This document shows, in pieces, positions 13,602 to 20,965 of a stretch of DNA of 37,205 nucleotides. Origin of the DNA: a virus. Positions within the stretch are counted from its first letter, which is position 1; the number at the start of each line of letters is the position of its first letter. The DNA lies in the IMG/VR virus record IMGVR_UViG_3300044631_002046, positions 1 to 37,205 of that record. One strand, given 5' to 3'. The notes beneath the pieces are model-generated. The model did no database searches. It saw nothing but the letters and a program-made list of their open reading frames with translations, and was not told where the DNA came from. Both the position numbers and the translations under genes were made by a program.

Positions 13602-14599
13602 ACTCGTTTCCAACCAATAAGTTTTGTTTTTGCTTCTAACCCCATAAAGGTATTTTCTTTTACGATTTTGTTGACATCAATGCCTTCAAGTATCATATCA
13701 TTGATATCCTTTTCTTTCAAGTCATTTGGCCAAATTACAATAGGAAATTTGGAATCAATTGCCTTTTCCATTCTCTGAATGATTTGCTTATTTCGTTTTT
13801 CATTATCATAAACCATCACAAAGTCTGATTCGAAATTAGTAATAAAAAACATATAGTCTAAATCTGCTCCAACCATAGCAATTGTATTATCTAAAAACAT
13901 ACTATCGATTGGTCCTTCAACGACATATACAGTCTTGTTAAAATCTGCTTTATCTAAACCATATATTTTTGGATGGCTGTCGTCTAGGATAATTGTAATG
14001 TATTTGACTTTTGAATTCTTATTCAGACTGCGACCTTGAAACCCGAAGATTTTTCCGTGATTGATAAGAGGAATGATGATTCTTGGTTCGTCGTTGTCCA
14101 AATTATCGAATGTGTGCTTCTGAGTGTTTGTCCACTCTTTGAAGTTTTGACAAAAATACAATTCACGAAAATATTCTTTTGGAATTTTTCTGTTCTCTAG
14201 ATATTGTCTTGCCAAGTGTTCTTTATTTAGTTCTGCTATAGTAGGTAGGTCAAAAGACTTTTTTGAAAAGTTAGGTTTTTCAAACTTAAATTCTGGAGTC
14301 TTTGTTTGACTTCCCTTTCCTGTTAGACCATTCTTATATCTCTCCATCACATACTGGTCATACAGAACAGTATCAATATCCTTCAGGAAGTTTGTAAACG
14401 TCCTAGAAACCCCACAATTATGGCATTTGAAGTTGTGGTCATTCTTCAGTTTATACAAGTATCCCCGTGCCTTATTCTTAGTCCTCTGACTATCTCCACA
14501 ATAAGGACAACGAAAATTATACAAACCTTCTTTTTTTCTAGCGAACTTATGCAGTCGGGAAGAAACCAACCCGATATATTTGGAATCAATAAAACTCAT
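13598..14599 (-). CDS. 61: DNA primase (T4 gp61-like)
   Basis: It makes RNA primers at the replication fork with the gp41 helicase. The 333-residue product has an N-terminal zinc-binding domain with CPYC (residues 31-34) and CHNC (59-62). Its TOPRIM-like region has YVVEGPIDSMF with the conserved Glu, then a strand VMVYDNEKR with an acidic residue. Length matches T4 gp61 (342). It is separated from gp41 by the first late block here, but cyanophages often have it beside nrdA. Its stop overlaps the nrdA start. The gene name is inferred from the T4 family. Confidence 0.93.
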   Translation of the reverse strand: MSFIDSKYIGLVSSRLHKFARKKEGLYNFRCPYCGDSQRTKNKARGYLYKLKNDHNFKCHNCGVSRTFTNFLKDIDTVLYDQYVMERYKNGLTGKGSQTKTPEFKFEKPNFSKKSFDLPTIAELNKEHLARQYLENRKIPKEYFRELYFCQNFKEWTNTQKHTFDNLDNDEPRIIIPLINHGKIFGFQGRSLNKNSKVKYITIILDDSHPKIYGLDKADFNKTVYVVEGPIDSMFLDNTIAMVGADLDYMFFITNFESDFVMVYDNEKRNKQIIQRMEKAIDSKFPIVIWPNDLKEKDINDMILEGIDVNKIVKENTFMGLEAKTKLIGWKRV

Positions 14600-14611
14600 T
14601 TCAAAGGGGGT

Positions 14612-15049
14612 TCACTTTGCTCTCTCTATGCTACTCGAATATGGAGAGGGTGTCAATTGCGAATTCCCTATGAACTTGGGAACAAAGGCATTGAAGACGG
14701 TGACTGCGATAACTGCAACAGCAGCAACACCACCAACTTGCCATCTAAACTTAACTAAATCTTCTATTTTCTGTTCTATCTTTTCAATCTTTCTTGCAAT
14801 TTCTTGCTGGTCCTTTTCATTCTCGTCTTTAATCTCATCAATCATCCTGACAAGAAGTTCGTCGGTTTTCATACTTTGTTCAATTCTTTCATCGTGCTTA
14901 GCAAGAATAGTAGCAATTCTATTGTTCCCTTCCGATATCTTTTCTACTGCTGCTTCCAGTTTGCTCAGCATCTCACGAGATAAATCCTCATAAATGCCAA
15001 GTTTCGATTCAAGAACTGCTAATTTTGAATCCTGAGAAAATACTGCCAC
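14612..15049 (-). CDS. Coiled-coil protein with C-terminal membrane helix
   Basis: The 145-residue product is mostly coiled coil (about residues 10-105, with SREMLSKLEAAVEKISEG, HDERIEQSM and EIARKIEKIEQKIEDL). One transmembrane helix (GGVAAVAVIAVTVFNAFV) and a short Ser/Pro tail follow. This layout recalls XhlA-type hemolysin/holin accessory proteins, but that is only an analogy. I chose the GTG at 15049, where the upstream stop and this start share a base (TAGTG) and GGAG lies nine bases upstream. The TTG at 15064 is less likely. It precedes primase by 12 bases. Confidence 0.7.
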   Translation of the reverse strand: MAVFSQDSKLAVLESKLGIYEDLSREMLSKLEAAVEKISEGNNRIATILAKHDERIEQSMKTDELLVRMIDEIKDENEKDQQEIARKIEKIEQKIEDLVKFRWQVGGVAAVAVIAVTVFNAFVPKFIGNSQLTPSPYSSSIERAK

Positions 15050-15246
15050 TATCCTTGTCTCCAAAGTTTTCTAGAGTTTTTTTGATAGATATACTTCTTC
15101 TTTCTTCCAGTCAATCTAACTGGAGGATTTCCTGGGTCTGCCTCTGGAGTTCCCGCAATATTTCCACTTCCAACATTATTAGTTGGAAGTGCCCCAAGTT
15201 CTTCTCTTATATAAAAAATGATTTTATCCAGGAGTTCTCTTTTCAT
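15049..15246 (-). CDS. Small conserved cyanophage protein with TNNVGSGNIAG motif
   Basis: The 65-residue product has a helical N-terminus (MKRELLDKIIFYIREEL), then the Gly/Asn-rich segment PTNNVGSGNIAGTPEADPG, NPPVRL, and a very basic C-terminus (GRKKKYIYQKNSRKLW). I recall the TNxxGSGxIAG motif in short proteins of many marine phages, of unknown role. The ATG directly follows the upstream stop (TAAATG), and its own stop overlaps the next GTG start, so translation is coupled. Confidence 0.7.
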   Translation of the reverse strand: MKRELLDKIIFYIREELGALPTNNVGSGNIAGTPEADPGNPPVRLTGRKKKYIYQKNSRKLWRQG

Positions 15247-15618
15247 TTAAATACAATCTAATTGTTGCATACAATTATCATCAATTTTAATATCATGAAT
15301 AACTGTGTGTGGATATTCAGGAAGTCTATCCAAATAAACAATAAAAGTTTTCAGAACAGTCCAAAATTCTTCATCAATTTTATAAAATAAAAGTGGAGTT
15401 GCTGCATCACCAAAAACATTATAAAGTATAATGAAATGATTAATTAAAAGATGAATTTTTAATTCTCCATCTTTTTTATATCTTCTAAGTAATTTTTTTA
15501 TCCACTTAAATCTCTTCAAATCATCATAAAAATCTTCCTTGGTTACTGCCTGAGGATTTTCGTAATGTTTAATTGCAAAAAGAATATAATTATCTTCATT
15601 CAATTCATCAAATCTCAT
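15247..15618 (-). CDS. Conserved T4-like phage protein of unknown function
   Basis: The 123-residue product begins MRFDELNEDNYILFAIKHYE, then has EDFYDDLKRFKWIKKLLRRY and a long helical middle (LLINHFIILYNVFGDAATPLL), ending with a Cys/Gln-containing tail. The sequence pattern is one I associate with a DUF7207-type protein conserved across T4-like phages (from memory), often near DNA metabolism genes. There is no catalytic motif. It sits between the late gene at 15629 and the TNNVGSGNIAG gene, with no terminator in the ten-base gap. Confidence 0.75.
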   Translation of the reverse strand: MRFDELNEDNYILFAIKHYENPQAVTKEDFYDDLKRFKWIKKLLRRYKKDGELKIHLLINHFIILYNVFGDAATPLLFYKIDEEFWTVLKTFIVYLDRLPEYPHTVIHDIKIDDNCMQQLDCI

Positions 15619-15628
15619 ACTTCATAAA

Positions 15629-16147
15629 TTATGGAAGGAACTTGCTATCGTCTGCTGCATCACCACCAGTACCAGTAGTGCTTGCTACACCAGTTGTAAT
15701 ACCAGACATAGCAACAAGAACTTCATGCTTGACTCTAAGGTTGCCGTGAGTGTCTATGTATGTAGTAACTCCAACCCATCCACCATGAGTTACAGAATAA
15801 GCAGTTGTTCTTGCTACACCAACTTCATCTTCAGAAACACCAAAAATCTCTGTTGAAGAATAATTTGGGTCCCAAAGAGTATACTTTGGTCTCTGGGATG
15901 CAGTCCACTGCTGTCCAGAAATTGCTGCACCACTCAAATATTGAGTTGATGCAATCGAAATAACAGTATTTGAGGTAATTCCAGATACAACTGCTTGCCC
16001 AAAAGTATTACCTGTTCCAATTGAAATAATATCACCAACACTCAATGCTGTGAAAGTAGTACCAGTTCCAGTTACAGTTTTATTTGTATAATTTACTGCA
16101 ATGGTTCCAGCAGAATAAATGTCGTCTTTTTTACCCCAGAGTGCCAT
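15629..16147 (-). CDS. Putative virion structural protein, beta-rich
   Basis: The 172-residue product starts MALWGKKDDIYSAGTIAVNY. Alternating Gly/Thr/Ser/Val strands follow (TVTGTGTTFTALSVGDIISI), and then YTLWDPNYSSTEIFGVSEDE, GWVGVTTYIDTHGNLRVKHE and an acidic C-terminus. The composition suggests a beta-rich structural or decoration protein, and I recall MALWG-starting proteins in cyanophage virions. It has a clean TATAAATA late promoter 35 bases upstream and a terminator before that, so it is a late gene that may read through into 15618-14612. Confidence 0.7.
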   Translation of the reverse strand: MALWGKKDDIYSAGTIAVNYTNKTVTGTGTTFTALSVGDIISIGTGNTFGQAVVSGITSNTVISIASTQYLSGAAISGQQWTASQRPKYTLWDPNYSSTEIFGVSEDEVGVARTTAYSVTHGGWVGVTTYIDTHGNLRVKHEVLVAMSGITTGVASTTGTGGDAADDSKFLP

Positions 16148-16182
16148 CTTGTTCTTTTCCGTAAAAAATTTTTTCCTAAAGG

Positions 16183-16190
16183 TATTTATA
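16183..16190 (-). promoter_or_regulatory. Late promoter TATAAATA
   Basis: A perfect late octamer on the minus strand lies 35 bases before the ATG at 16147. It overlaps the end of the T-run of the terminator at 16190-16216, repeating the terminator-promoter fusion seen after nrdB. Confidence 0.8.
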
Positions 16191-16216
16191 AAAAGGGCAA
16201 ATATTATTTTTTGCCC
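16190..16216 (-). terminator. Terminator overlapping the end of a 53-residue gene
   Basis: On the minus strand GGGCAAA (16210-16216) pairs with TTTGCCC (16195-16201), then five Ts follow. The stop codon of the 53-residue gene (16204-16206) lies in the loop, so translating ribosomes could affect folding. Confidence 0.8.
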
Positions 16217-16365
16217 CGCATTAAAACAAATCTTAAAAAGTTTTTAGTTAAATCAAGTAATCCATTCTCCTCAAATCTTTTTGTTTTTGCTAACCATTCG
16301 GAAGCAGTTAACAATAGACCAAGAACAATTGTTACTCCCCAGTTAGTTACAAAGCAGGTAATCAT
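16204..16365 (-). CDS. 53-residue membrane-type protein, unknown
   Basis: The short product starts MITCFVTNWGVTIVLGLLLT (one hydrophobic helix, about residues 9-22). An amphipathic basic region (EWLAKTKRFEENG) and a hydrophobic/basic C-terminus (FLRFVLMRGKK) follow. Its start overlaps the preceding stop as ATGA, indicating coupled translation with the 57-residue gene. A terminator forms across its last codons. Size and topology would allow a membrane-active role such as a small holin, but nothing specific supports that. Confidence 0.6.
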   Translation of the reverse strand: MITCFVTNWGVTIVLGLLLTASEWLAKTKRFEENGLLDLTKNFLRFVLMRGKK

Positions 16366-16535
16366 GCTTGTGGTGTAAAGAGTTTATCCTTTACCATTTC
16401 ATAAACTACATTATCAATGCTGTTATCTGTGCTATCAACATACTTCTTGAGCAGGTCAAGAACAAGTTGCTTAACTGCTGGACTTGTAGCAATTTGAAGA
16501 AGAAGTGGTTTTAAGACCGCAACTACTGCACCCAT
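16362..16535 (-). CDS. 57-residue late protein, unknown
   Basis: The product starts MGAVVAVLKPLLLQIATSPA, with a hydrophobic N-terminal helix, then a charged helix (LVLDLLKKYVDST) and VVYEMVKDKLF. I chose the ATG at 16535 because GGAGG lies five bases upstream. In-frame ATG 16547 and TTG 16559 have no ribosome-binding site. An AATAAATA late motif lies 28 bases upstream. It is coupled to the 53-residue gene through ATGA. Function unknown. Confidence 0.65.
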   Translation of the reverse strand: MGAVVAVLKPLLLQIATSPAVKQLVLDLLKKYVDSTDNSIDNVVYEMVKDKLFTPQA

Positions 16536-16563
16536 GATGCCCTCCATGAGGTAATTCAAATAA

Positions 16564-16571
16564 TATTTATT
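16564..16571 (-). promoter_or_regulatory. Late promoter AATAAATA
   Basis: The octamer on the minus strand lies 28 bases before the ATG at 16535, in the short gap after the 529-residue gene. It differs from TATAAATA only in the first base. Confidence 0.6.
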
Positions 16572-16594
16572 ATAAAAAATTATTTTTTAATGAT

Positions 16595-18184
16595 TTACCA
16601 TTTAACTTTGTTTGCCCAATAAGCAGCAGACATTTTTCCCTTTTTAATATTTTTTGCATGTCTTGTTTGAAATCTATGACGACGACTTGCATATTTCTTA
16701 GATTCTCCCTTTTTCTTGGGAGAACCCTTTACACCAAGTTGACCAAAACGAATTAATCTTTCTTTACCACCTTCACATGCCTTTACGACATGGGATTTTC
16801 CAGTTTCACCAGAACCATGTGCCTCAGCTCTAGGCTTATTGCACTTCATTTCAGACTTTTTTGACTCCTCTATTTCAACCCCCTCTCCAATTATACCATT
16901 GATTAGTTGTGAATTTTTTCTTCTTTTTGCATTTTCAAGTGCCTTTAATACCATTAGCATTAAAATTTTTTTTTTATCTAATTCTTCAGAAAGTTTTTCA
17001 TCACTCTGCATATACTCAGAGGCAGTATCAATATAATCTGCAGCTCTGGTAATTTTCGATTGAACCCAGGCAGGCATTTGTGTATCTGCCTTCTTTATTT
17101 TTTTACGAAGTGCCTTAATTGCTCTCTCCATTTGATCCAATTCAACATTTGCCATATAACCTTCATCATCTTTCTTTTTACCACTAGCAATTTCATTATG
17201 GTCTTCCATAATTCGTGGATTCATCTCAATTTTATTTTTTCCTTTCATCACATCGATAATTTTTTTCTTGGAAATCTTTTCTTTATTTCCACCTTTTTCC
17301 TCAATTTCAAATAAAAACTCTTCTTTCCAATTTGAATACTCTTCCATTCTTGCTTGAATTAAATTAGTTTTCAACTTTTTATTTTGCCTTGCTTTTTGAC
17401 CGAGAGTTGGTTCTGTTCTCGAACCTTCTGCAGGACCAGCAGTTCTTCTTTCTCCCTCAGATGAAGGTTTCAGCATTTTCCTCTTATCCACCCCATAAGG
17501 AAGTTGTGGTCTATCTGGAGATGGTTGTCCAATTCTCTTTGCTGGTTGACCAACTCTAAATCCACCTTCAGAAGAAGCAGGAAGTCTCCTTCTTTTACTT
17601 ATTAGTTTTCCTGGGGGAAGAGCCTTTCTTTCCGAAGAATCAACATTTTTTGGACCAGTTTCTCTAGACTCTTCTCTTTTTGGTCTTCCTGGTTTTCCTA
17701 AATCTTTTTTCTCATTTTGTTTTTTCAGGGAGTCTTTTGCTTCTTTTTTCTTTTGGAGTGCCTTTGCCCCATGGTAAGCACCCTTTGCCAATCCAGCAGC
17801 AAGAGATCCTAGATTTTCAATTGCCTTGGAATGTGCGGTAAGTTCTGGGTCTTTATATCCAATTTTTTGCACCTTTACACTTGCTAAAGCCTTTTTTGCC
17901 TTAGCACCTTCAGTTTCTGCTGCTTCTTTCCCTTTTTCTAACTGCCTCTTTTTTTGATCTTCGTATTTTTGTTTTTTAAATTCAAGTTGTTGTTGAAGAT
18001 ACTTGGTATAATTAGATGACTCCTCCTTGCCCTTACCCTTTGCTTTCTTATTTTTCTTTTGCTCAGACTCCAAGGCTTCTCTTCCTTTTTTGTTTATTTC
18101 GGAAGAAGTTAACTTTTTTCCATCCTTTTTGGATGTTCTTTCATATTTTTTATCTTCAAAGATATACTTTTCCCAGTAGGTCAT
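16595..18184 (-). CDS. Putative virion/internal protein, very basic, with conserved C-terminal domain
   Basis: The 529-residue, extremely Lys-rich protein starts MTYWEKYIFEDKKYERTS. YWEKYIFE resembles the capsid-targeting leaders nearby, with I-F-E as a possible protease site. Lys/Glu coiled and low-complexity regions follow (residues 20-290, with repeats of SSEGGFR/SSEGERR type), then a second leader-like NWKEEFLFEIE. A helical block MERAIKALRKKIKK with PAWVQSKITRAADYIDTAS comes next. The C-terminal domain (about 445-529) has MKCNKPRAEAHGSGETGKSH, RFGQLGVKGSPKKKGES and RRHRFQTRHAKNI. I associate that domain with a DUF (DUF6321, from memory) of T4-like phages. A late promoter TATAAATA lies 29 bases upstream. 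DNA binding is plausible from charge. Confidence 0.72.
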   Translation of the reverse strand: MTYWEKYIFEDKKYERTSKKDGKKLTSSEINKKGREALESEQKKNKKAKGKGKEESSNYTKYLQQQLEFKKQKYEDQKKRQLEKGKEAAETEGAKAKKALASVKVQKIGYKDPELTAHSKAIENLGSLAAGLAKGAYHGAKALQKKKEAKDSLKKQNEKKDLGKPGRPKREESRETGPKNVDSSERKALPPGKLISKRRRLPASSEGGFRVGQPAKRIGQPSPDRPQLPYGVDKRKMLKPSSEGERRTAGPAEGSRTEPTLGQKARQNKKLKTNLIQARMEEYSNWKEEFLFEIEEKGGNKEKISKKKIIDVMKGKNKIEMNPRIMEDHNEIASGKKKDDEGYMANVELDQMERAIKALRKKIKKADTQMPAWVQSKITRAADYIDTASEYMQSDEKLSEELDKKKILMLMVLKALENAKRRKNSQLINGIIGEGVEIEESKKSEMKCNKPRAEAHGSGETGKSHVVKACEGGKERLIRFGQLGVKGSPKKKGESKKYASRRHRFQTRHAKNIKKGKMSAAYWANKVKW

Positions 18185-18212
18185 TTTAAGTTAAGAAGTT
18201 CCCTTTATATCT

Positions 18213-19367
18213 TTATTTATAGTTTTTGCGGGAAATATGAGATTTCTTTTTTTTACTTGCAGAGAAATCTCGAACCTTTTCTCCTGGGGTAATCCCCTGA
18301 ACATAATTTAAATACTCAAGAGTACCTATCTCATGAACTTCTCTAACATCTCTTAACCAACTCTTAAACATGAGATTGTCTTCTGTTACACAAATCAAAT
18401 AATTTGCACCTCTTCTAATAATTTTACCAATCAATCCACTATTTACATTTTCAACAAAAGTACCAACTTCAAAAAGATTATTGTTTTTATAATTCCATCT
18501 CAACCCATCATAGTCAAACTCTGGTTCTATTCTCCAAGCCTCAGTTGACTCATTAACTTTCATGGATTTTCTAAGAGTATTAAACATCTCTTCTTTTTCT
18601 CTCTGATCCATATTAATTGGGAGACCTGCCTCAAATTTGTAAAAATCTCCCATAGCAACTGCAGCTTTCATAAGAGCAGAAGAACCAGGGGATTCTACCT
18701 CGCTATCTGGGTCCTTTACTCCTGCAGTGATTACTTCCAAATTAGAAAATTCATATCCCTGTCCTTCTGCTTTATGAGCCAAACTTTGAAATTCTCCAAG
18801 TCTTTCTTGCCCAACAACTAAAGTAACATCAGTATACCCATCAGAATATACAGATTCAAGAATATCAAATATTGTTCTAGCATCTTCACTATCAACAATG
18901 TATTCCTCGTAATCAGGAAACATTGATTTCATATAAGCAATCTTTAAAGTGGGGTTTAGTGGATTTGAAGAAGAATCTTGTATTCTACTTGGGTATATTC
19001 TATATTCAAATCCTTTTCGTTTTGCCTGAGAAAATCCTGCTTTTAGCAATTGCTCATGATTTTTTGATGGGGGATTAAATCTTCCAAGAACAACAACAAC
19101 TCCTTTTGGTTCTTGTTCCTGTGTTTGTTGCTGTGTTTGATTCTGGTAGTTGGCACTAACTTTTTCTTCTTCACCAGGAATACCATCTACAGATTTCGAA
19201 TCACCTTGCCCATAAAACTTTAGTTTACCATTAACAGTTTTTGCAACAAAATTTCCTTGATTGTCATACCAATCTCCATGACCATTACCTACAAGTCCAC
19301 GGTTCTTTGCCTCAGTAGATGCTAAGGTCTCTACTGCCTCGTTAAAAAATTTAGCAAAAGTCTTCAT
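18213..19367 (-). CDS. Nucleotidyltransferase-domain late protein with capsid-targeting-like leader
   Basis: The 384-residue protein begins MKTFAKFFNEAVETL, matching the T4 capsid-targeting pattern MKTYQEFIAE/A with a likely cut after Glu10. The central region (about residues 89-250) looks like a cytidylyltransferase/NMN-adenylyltransferase fold: VVVVLGRFNPPSKNHEQLL at the nucleotide-binding position, VTLVVGQERLGEF, and GSSALMKAAVAMGDFYKFEA near the second site. The usual T/HxGH is SKNH and the usual S-x-T-x-x-R is altered, so activity is uncertain. The C-terminal domain (FEVGTFVENVNSGLIGKIIR, then RGANYLICVTEDN, FKSWLRDV) is an SH3-like module I associate with cyanophage structural proteins. 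A late motif lies 18 bases upstream. Confidence 0.78.
   Translation of the reverse strand: MKTFAKFFNEAVETLASTEAKNRGLVGNGHGDWYDNQGNFVAKTVNGKLKFYGQGDSKSVDGIPGEEEKVSANYQNQTQQQTQEQEPKGVVVVLGRFNPPSKNHEQLLKAGFSQAKRKGFEYRIYPSRIQDSSSNPLNPTLKIAYMKSMFPDYEEYIVDSEDARTIFDILESVYSDGYTDVTLVVGQERLGEFQSLAHKAEGQGYEFSNLEVITAGVKDPDSEVESPGSSALMKAAVAMGDFYKFEAGLPINMDQREKEEMFNTLRKSMKVNESTEAWRIEPEFDYDGLRWNYKNNNLFEVGTFVENVNSGLIGKIIRRGANYLICVTEDNLMFKSWLRDVREVHEIGTLEYLNYVQGITPGEKVRDFSASKKKKSHISRKNYK
18214..18221 (-). promoter_or_regulatory. Late promoter TATAAATA inside the end of a gene
   Basis: The octamer on the minus strand encodes the last Tyr-Lys and part of the stop of the nucleotidyltransferase gene. It lies 29 bases upstream of the ATG at 18184, which it is placed to drive. 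Confidence 0.75.
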
Positions 19368-19385
19368 TATTACTTGGTTTTTAAA

Positions 19386-19393
19386 TATTTATT
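19386..19393 (-). promoter_or_regulatory. Late promoter AATAAATA
   Basis: The octamer on the minus strand lies 18 bases before the ATG at 19367, in the gap after the 308-residue gene. The spacing is at the short end of the set in this window. Confidence 0.55.
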
Positions 19394-19404
19394 TGTATAA
19401 TAAT

Positions 19405-20331
19405 TTATTCAATATCCAAAACAATAGAAGATGCGGGAGCAATTAATGTTTTAGATTTCGTAGCATCAAGAATTGCTTTCTTTAACATTTCTGGAAGTTG
19501 CTGCTTTTCTCGTATTTGAACCCTAGCACCAATATCACCTTTTGATAAAGATTTAGAGAATATTCTAAGAAATCCGTCTTTTGTCCTAAGAGCATTTCCT
19601 CTTGAATCCCATAACGAAAAAAATTGATCTGCTCTTCTTTTTCTAATAACCAAATATAAAGTTTCACCAGAATTAACCATATTGGATGTACTTAAAATAT
19701 CACAATCATTTATTGTTATGATTTTAGAAGTTGTATCTTTTGACATAGAATTAGCAGTTCCATTCAAAATATAATAATTTATAGGACCTCCAACATTTGA
19801 AGCAGTAAATATATTAAGTCTCATAGAATCAGGTATTTTAATGTAAATATCTGGAATTATTATAGATTTTAATTTATCATATTCTGCTTTTATATTGTCC
19901 TTAGTTGTATTATCTAAGGGAGAATTAATTGAATTTTTTTGAATATCTTTAATTAAATAGTCTCCAATTTTATCCATAATTTTATTTTTTTGTGGAGTAT
20001 AATAAGCATTAAGTTGTTCTGCAACTTTTCTCAATGCTTTATTCATCCACGATTTCATTTCTATATCATCTACAAAACTTTTTAATCCAGCACCAGCAAA
20101 GTTAATAGGATTATGCTGCTTGCAAGAAATTTTGTAACTACTACCTGAAGAAGTTGAGACTATTAAATCTGCTGCGGATCTGTCTCCCAATGGATCTTCC
20201 ATAATATCAGAAACATCTTTAATTTGAAATCCATTTTTTCCTTTTATGGAAATTGGACCTCCAGTTGTAGAAATAAACTTTTTAACTTCTCTCAAAATAT
20301 TAGTTTCTTGAGCAGACCTATTGCCAGACAT
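19405..20331 (-). CDS. Unknown protein, possible PD-(D/E)XK nuclease-like core
   Basis: The 308-residue product has no firm match. Near the N-terminus, DRSAADLIVSTSSGSSYKIS followed by CKQHN has the spacing of a PD-(D/E)XK core (Asp on a strand, short hairpin, then a strand ending in Lys), though the usual Glu before Lys is Ser-Cys. The rest is mixed helix and strand, with a long central helical segment (about 85-150) and SKSLSKGDIGARVQIREKQQ near the C-terminus. It is the first gene of the late block and has GGGGA six bases before the ATG. A terminator containing a TCTAAATA motif lies directly upstream. It has no capsid-targeting leader. Confidence 0.6.
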   Translation of the reverse strand: MSGNRSAQETNILREVKKFISTTGGPISIKGKNGFQIKDVSDIMEDPLGDRSAADLIVSTSSGSSYKISCKQHNPINFAGAGLKSFVDDIEMKSWMNKALRKVAEQLNAYYTPQKNKIMDKIGDYLIKDIQKNSINSPLDNTTKDNIKAEYDKLKSIIIPDIYIKIPDSMRLNIFTASNVGGPINYYILNGTANSMSKDTTSKIITINDCDILSTSNMVNSGETLYLVIRKRRADQFFSLWDSRGNALRTKDGFLRIFSKSLSKGDIGARVQIREKQQLPEMLKKAILDATKSKTLIAPASSIVLDIE

Positions 20332-20332
20332 G

Positions 20333-20369
20333 AAAAATCCCCATTTTCTTTTATTTAGAAATGGGGATT
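20333..20369 (-). terminator. Strong terminator before the late block
   Basis: AATCCCCATTT and AAATGGGGATT form an 11-bp stem (20359-20369 with 20336-20346), followed by a T-run on the minus strand. It ends the gp41-mazG-side transcript just after the stop at 20374. It finishes only one base before the next start codon, and the same bases form that gene's Shine-Dalgarno. Confidence 0.88.
20352..20359 (-). promoter_or_regulatory. Possible late promoter TCTAAATA in a terminator loop
   Basis: The variant late octamer is in the loop of the terminator hairpin, 20 bases upstream of the ATG at 20331. It has one mismatch to TATAAATA. The same variant occurs at similar spacing before the SegE-like gene. 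Confidence 0.45.
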
Positions 20370-20373
20370 AATG

Positions 20374-20556
20374 TTATTCTGCCTTATCTACCACCTGACC
20401 AATTGCATCATCCAGGTCAGTAATCACTTCACGAATATTAAAAATACGAGGAGGAACTGTATTAACATCGTTAGTATATCCTTTCTGTGATTCAAATAGT
20501 ACTTGTCGAACTGCAGCAGCAGAACGGACATTCATTTCGAGTTTTACTTTACTCAC
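20374..20556 (-). CDS. 60-residue conserved-type hypothetical protein
   Basis: The product starts (GTG) MSKVKLEMNVRSAAAVRQVL, then has FESQKGYTNDVNTVPPRIFN and an acidic end (DLDDAIGQVVDKAE). The GTG start overlaps the mazG stop as GTGA and has GGAGG seven bases upstream, so it is coupled to mazG. I recall similar short proteins beside mazG in cyanophages; function unknown. A strong terminator follows the stop. Confidence 0.68.
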   Translation of the reverse strand: MSKVKLEMNVRSAAAVRQVLFESQKGYTNDVNTVPPRIFNIREVITDLDDAIGQVVDKAE

Positions 20557-20963
20557 AGGTCTCCCTCCTCACGATTTTCAGAATAGTACACATCAAATGC
20601 ACCACCAGGATAACGTTTCTCCAATTTTTTCACATTGCGAGCAATTACTTCATCAAAAGAAACTTCAAGTGCCATACAAGCTTGAGCAACATACCACATC
20701 AAATCACCCAGTTCAAGCAAAAGATGTTCTTTATTATCTGCATTCCAAGGTTTACCTTGGAAAATCATCTTCTTGATAATTTCAAGGAACTCTCCCCCTT
20801 CTGCATTAATTCCAACACCAGCAGTTAGAAGACGTTCAATATTAGCACCCTTTTCATCTAACTCAACCATTCGGTCTGCCAAAGAAACAAACTCCCTGGA
20901 AGCATCAGAGGTTACTGCATCTACAAATTCTTGATACTTAGCAAAATCAACTTGTTTCGTCAT
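20553..20963 (-). CDS. mazG: MazG-like nucleotide pyrophosphohydrolase
   Basis: The 136-residue protein has the metal-binding EGGE (residues 55-58) and ELGD (84-87) of the all-alpha NTP pyrophosphatase family, followed by MWYVAQACMALEVSFDEVIA and RNVKKLEKRYP. MazG enzymes hydrolyse (d)NTPs to monophosphates. In cyanophages MazG was first thought to lower ppGpp, but tested enzymes act on deoxynucleotides such as dGTP and dCTP. It lies between gp41 and a coupled small gene. Length is typical for phage MazG. Confidence 0.92.
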   Translation of the reverse strand: MTKQVDFAKYQEFVDAVTSDASREFVSLADRMVELDEKGANIERLLTAGVGINAEGGEFLEIIKKMIFQGKPWNADNKEHLLLELGDLMWYVAQACMALEVSFDEVIARNVKKLEKRYPGGAFDVYYSENREEGDL

Positions 20964-20965
20964 AT

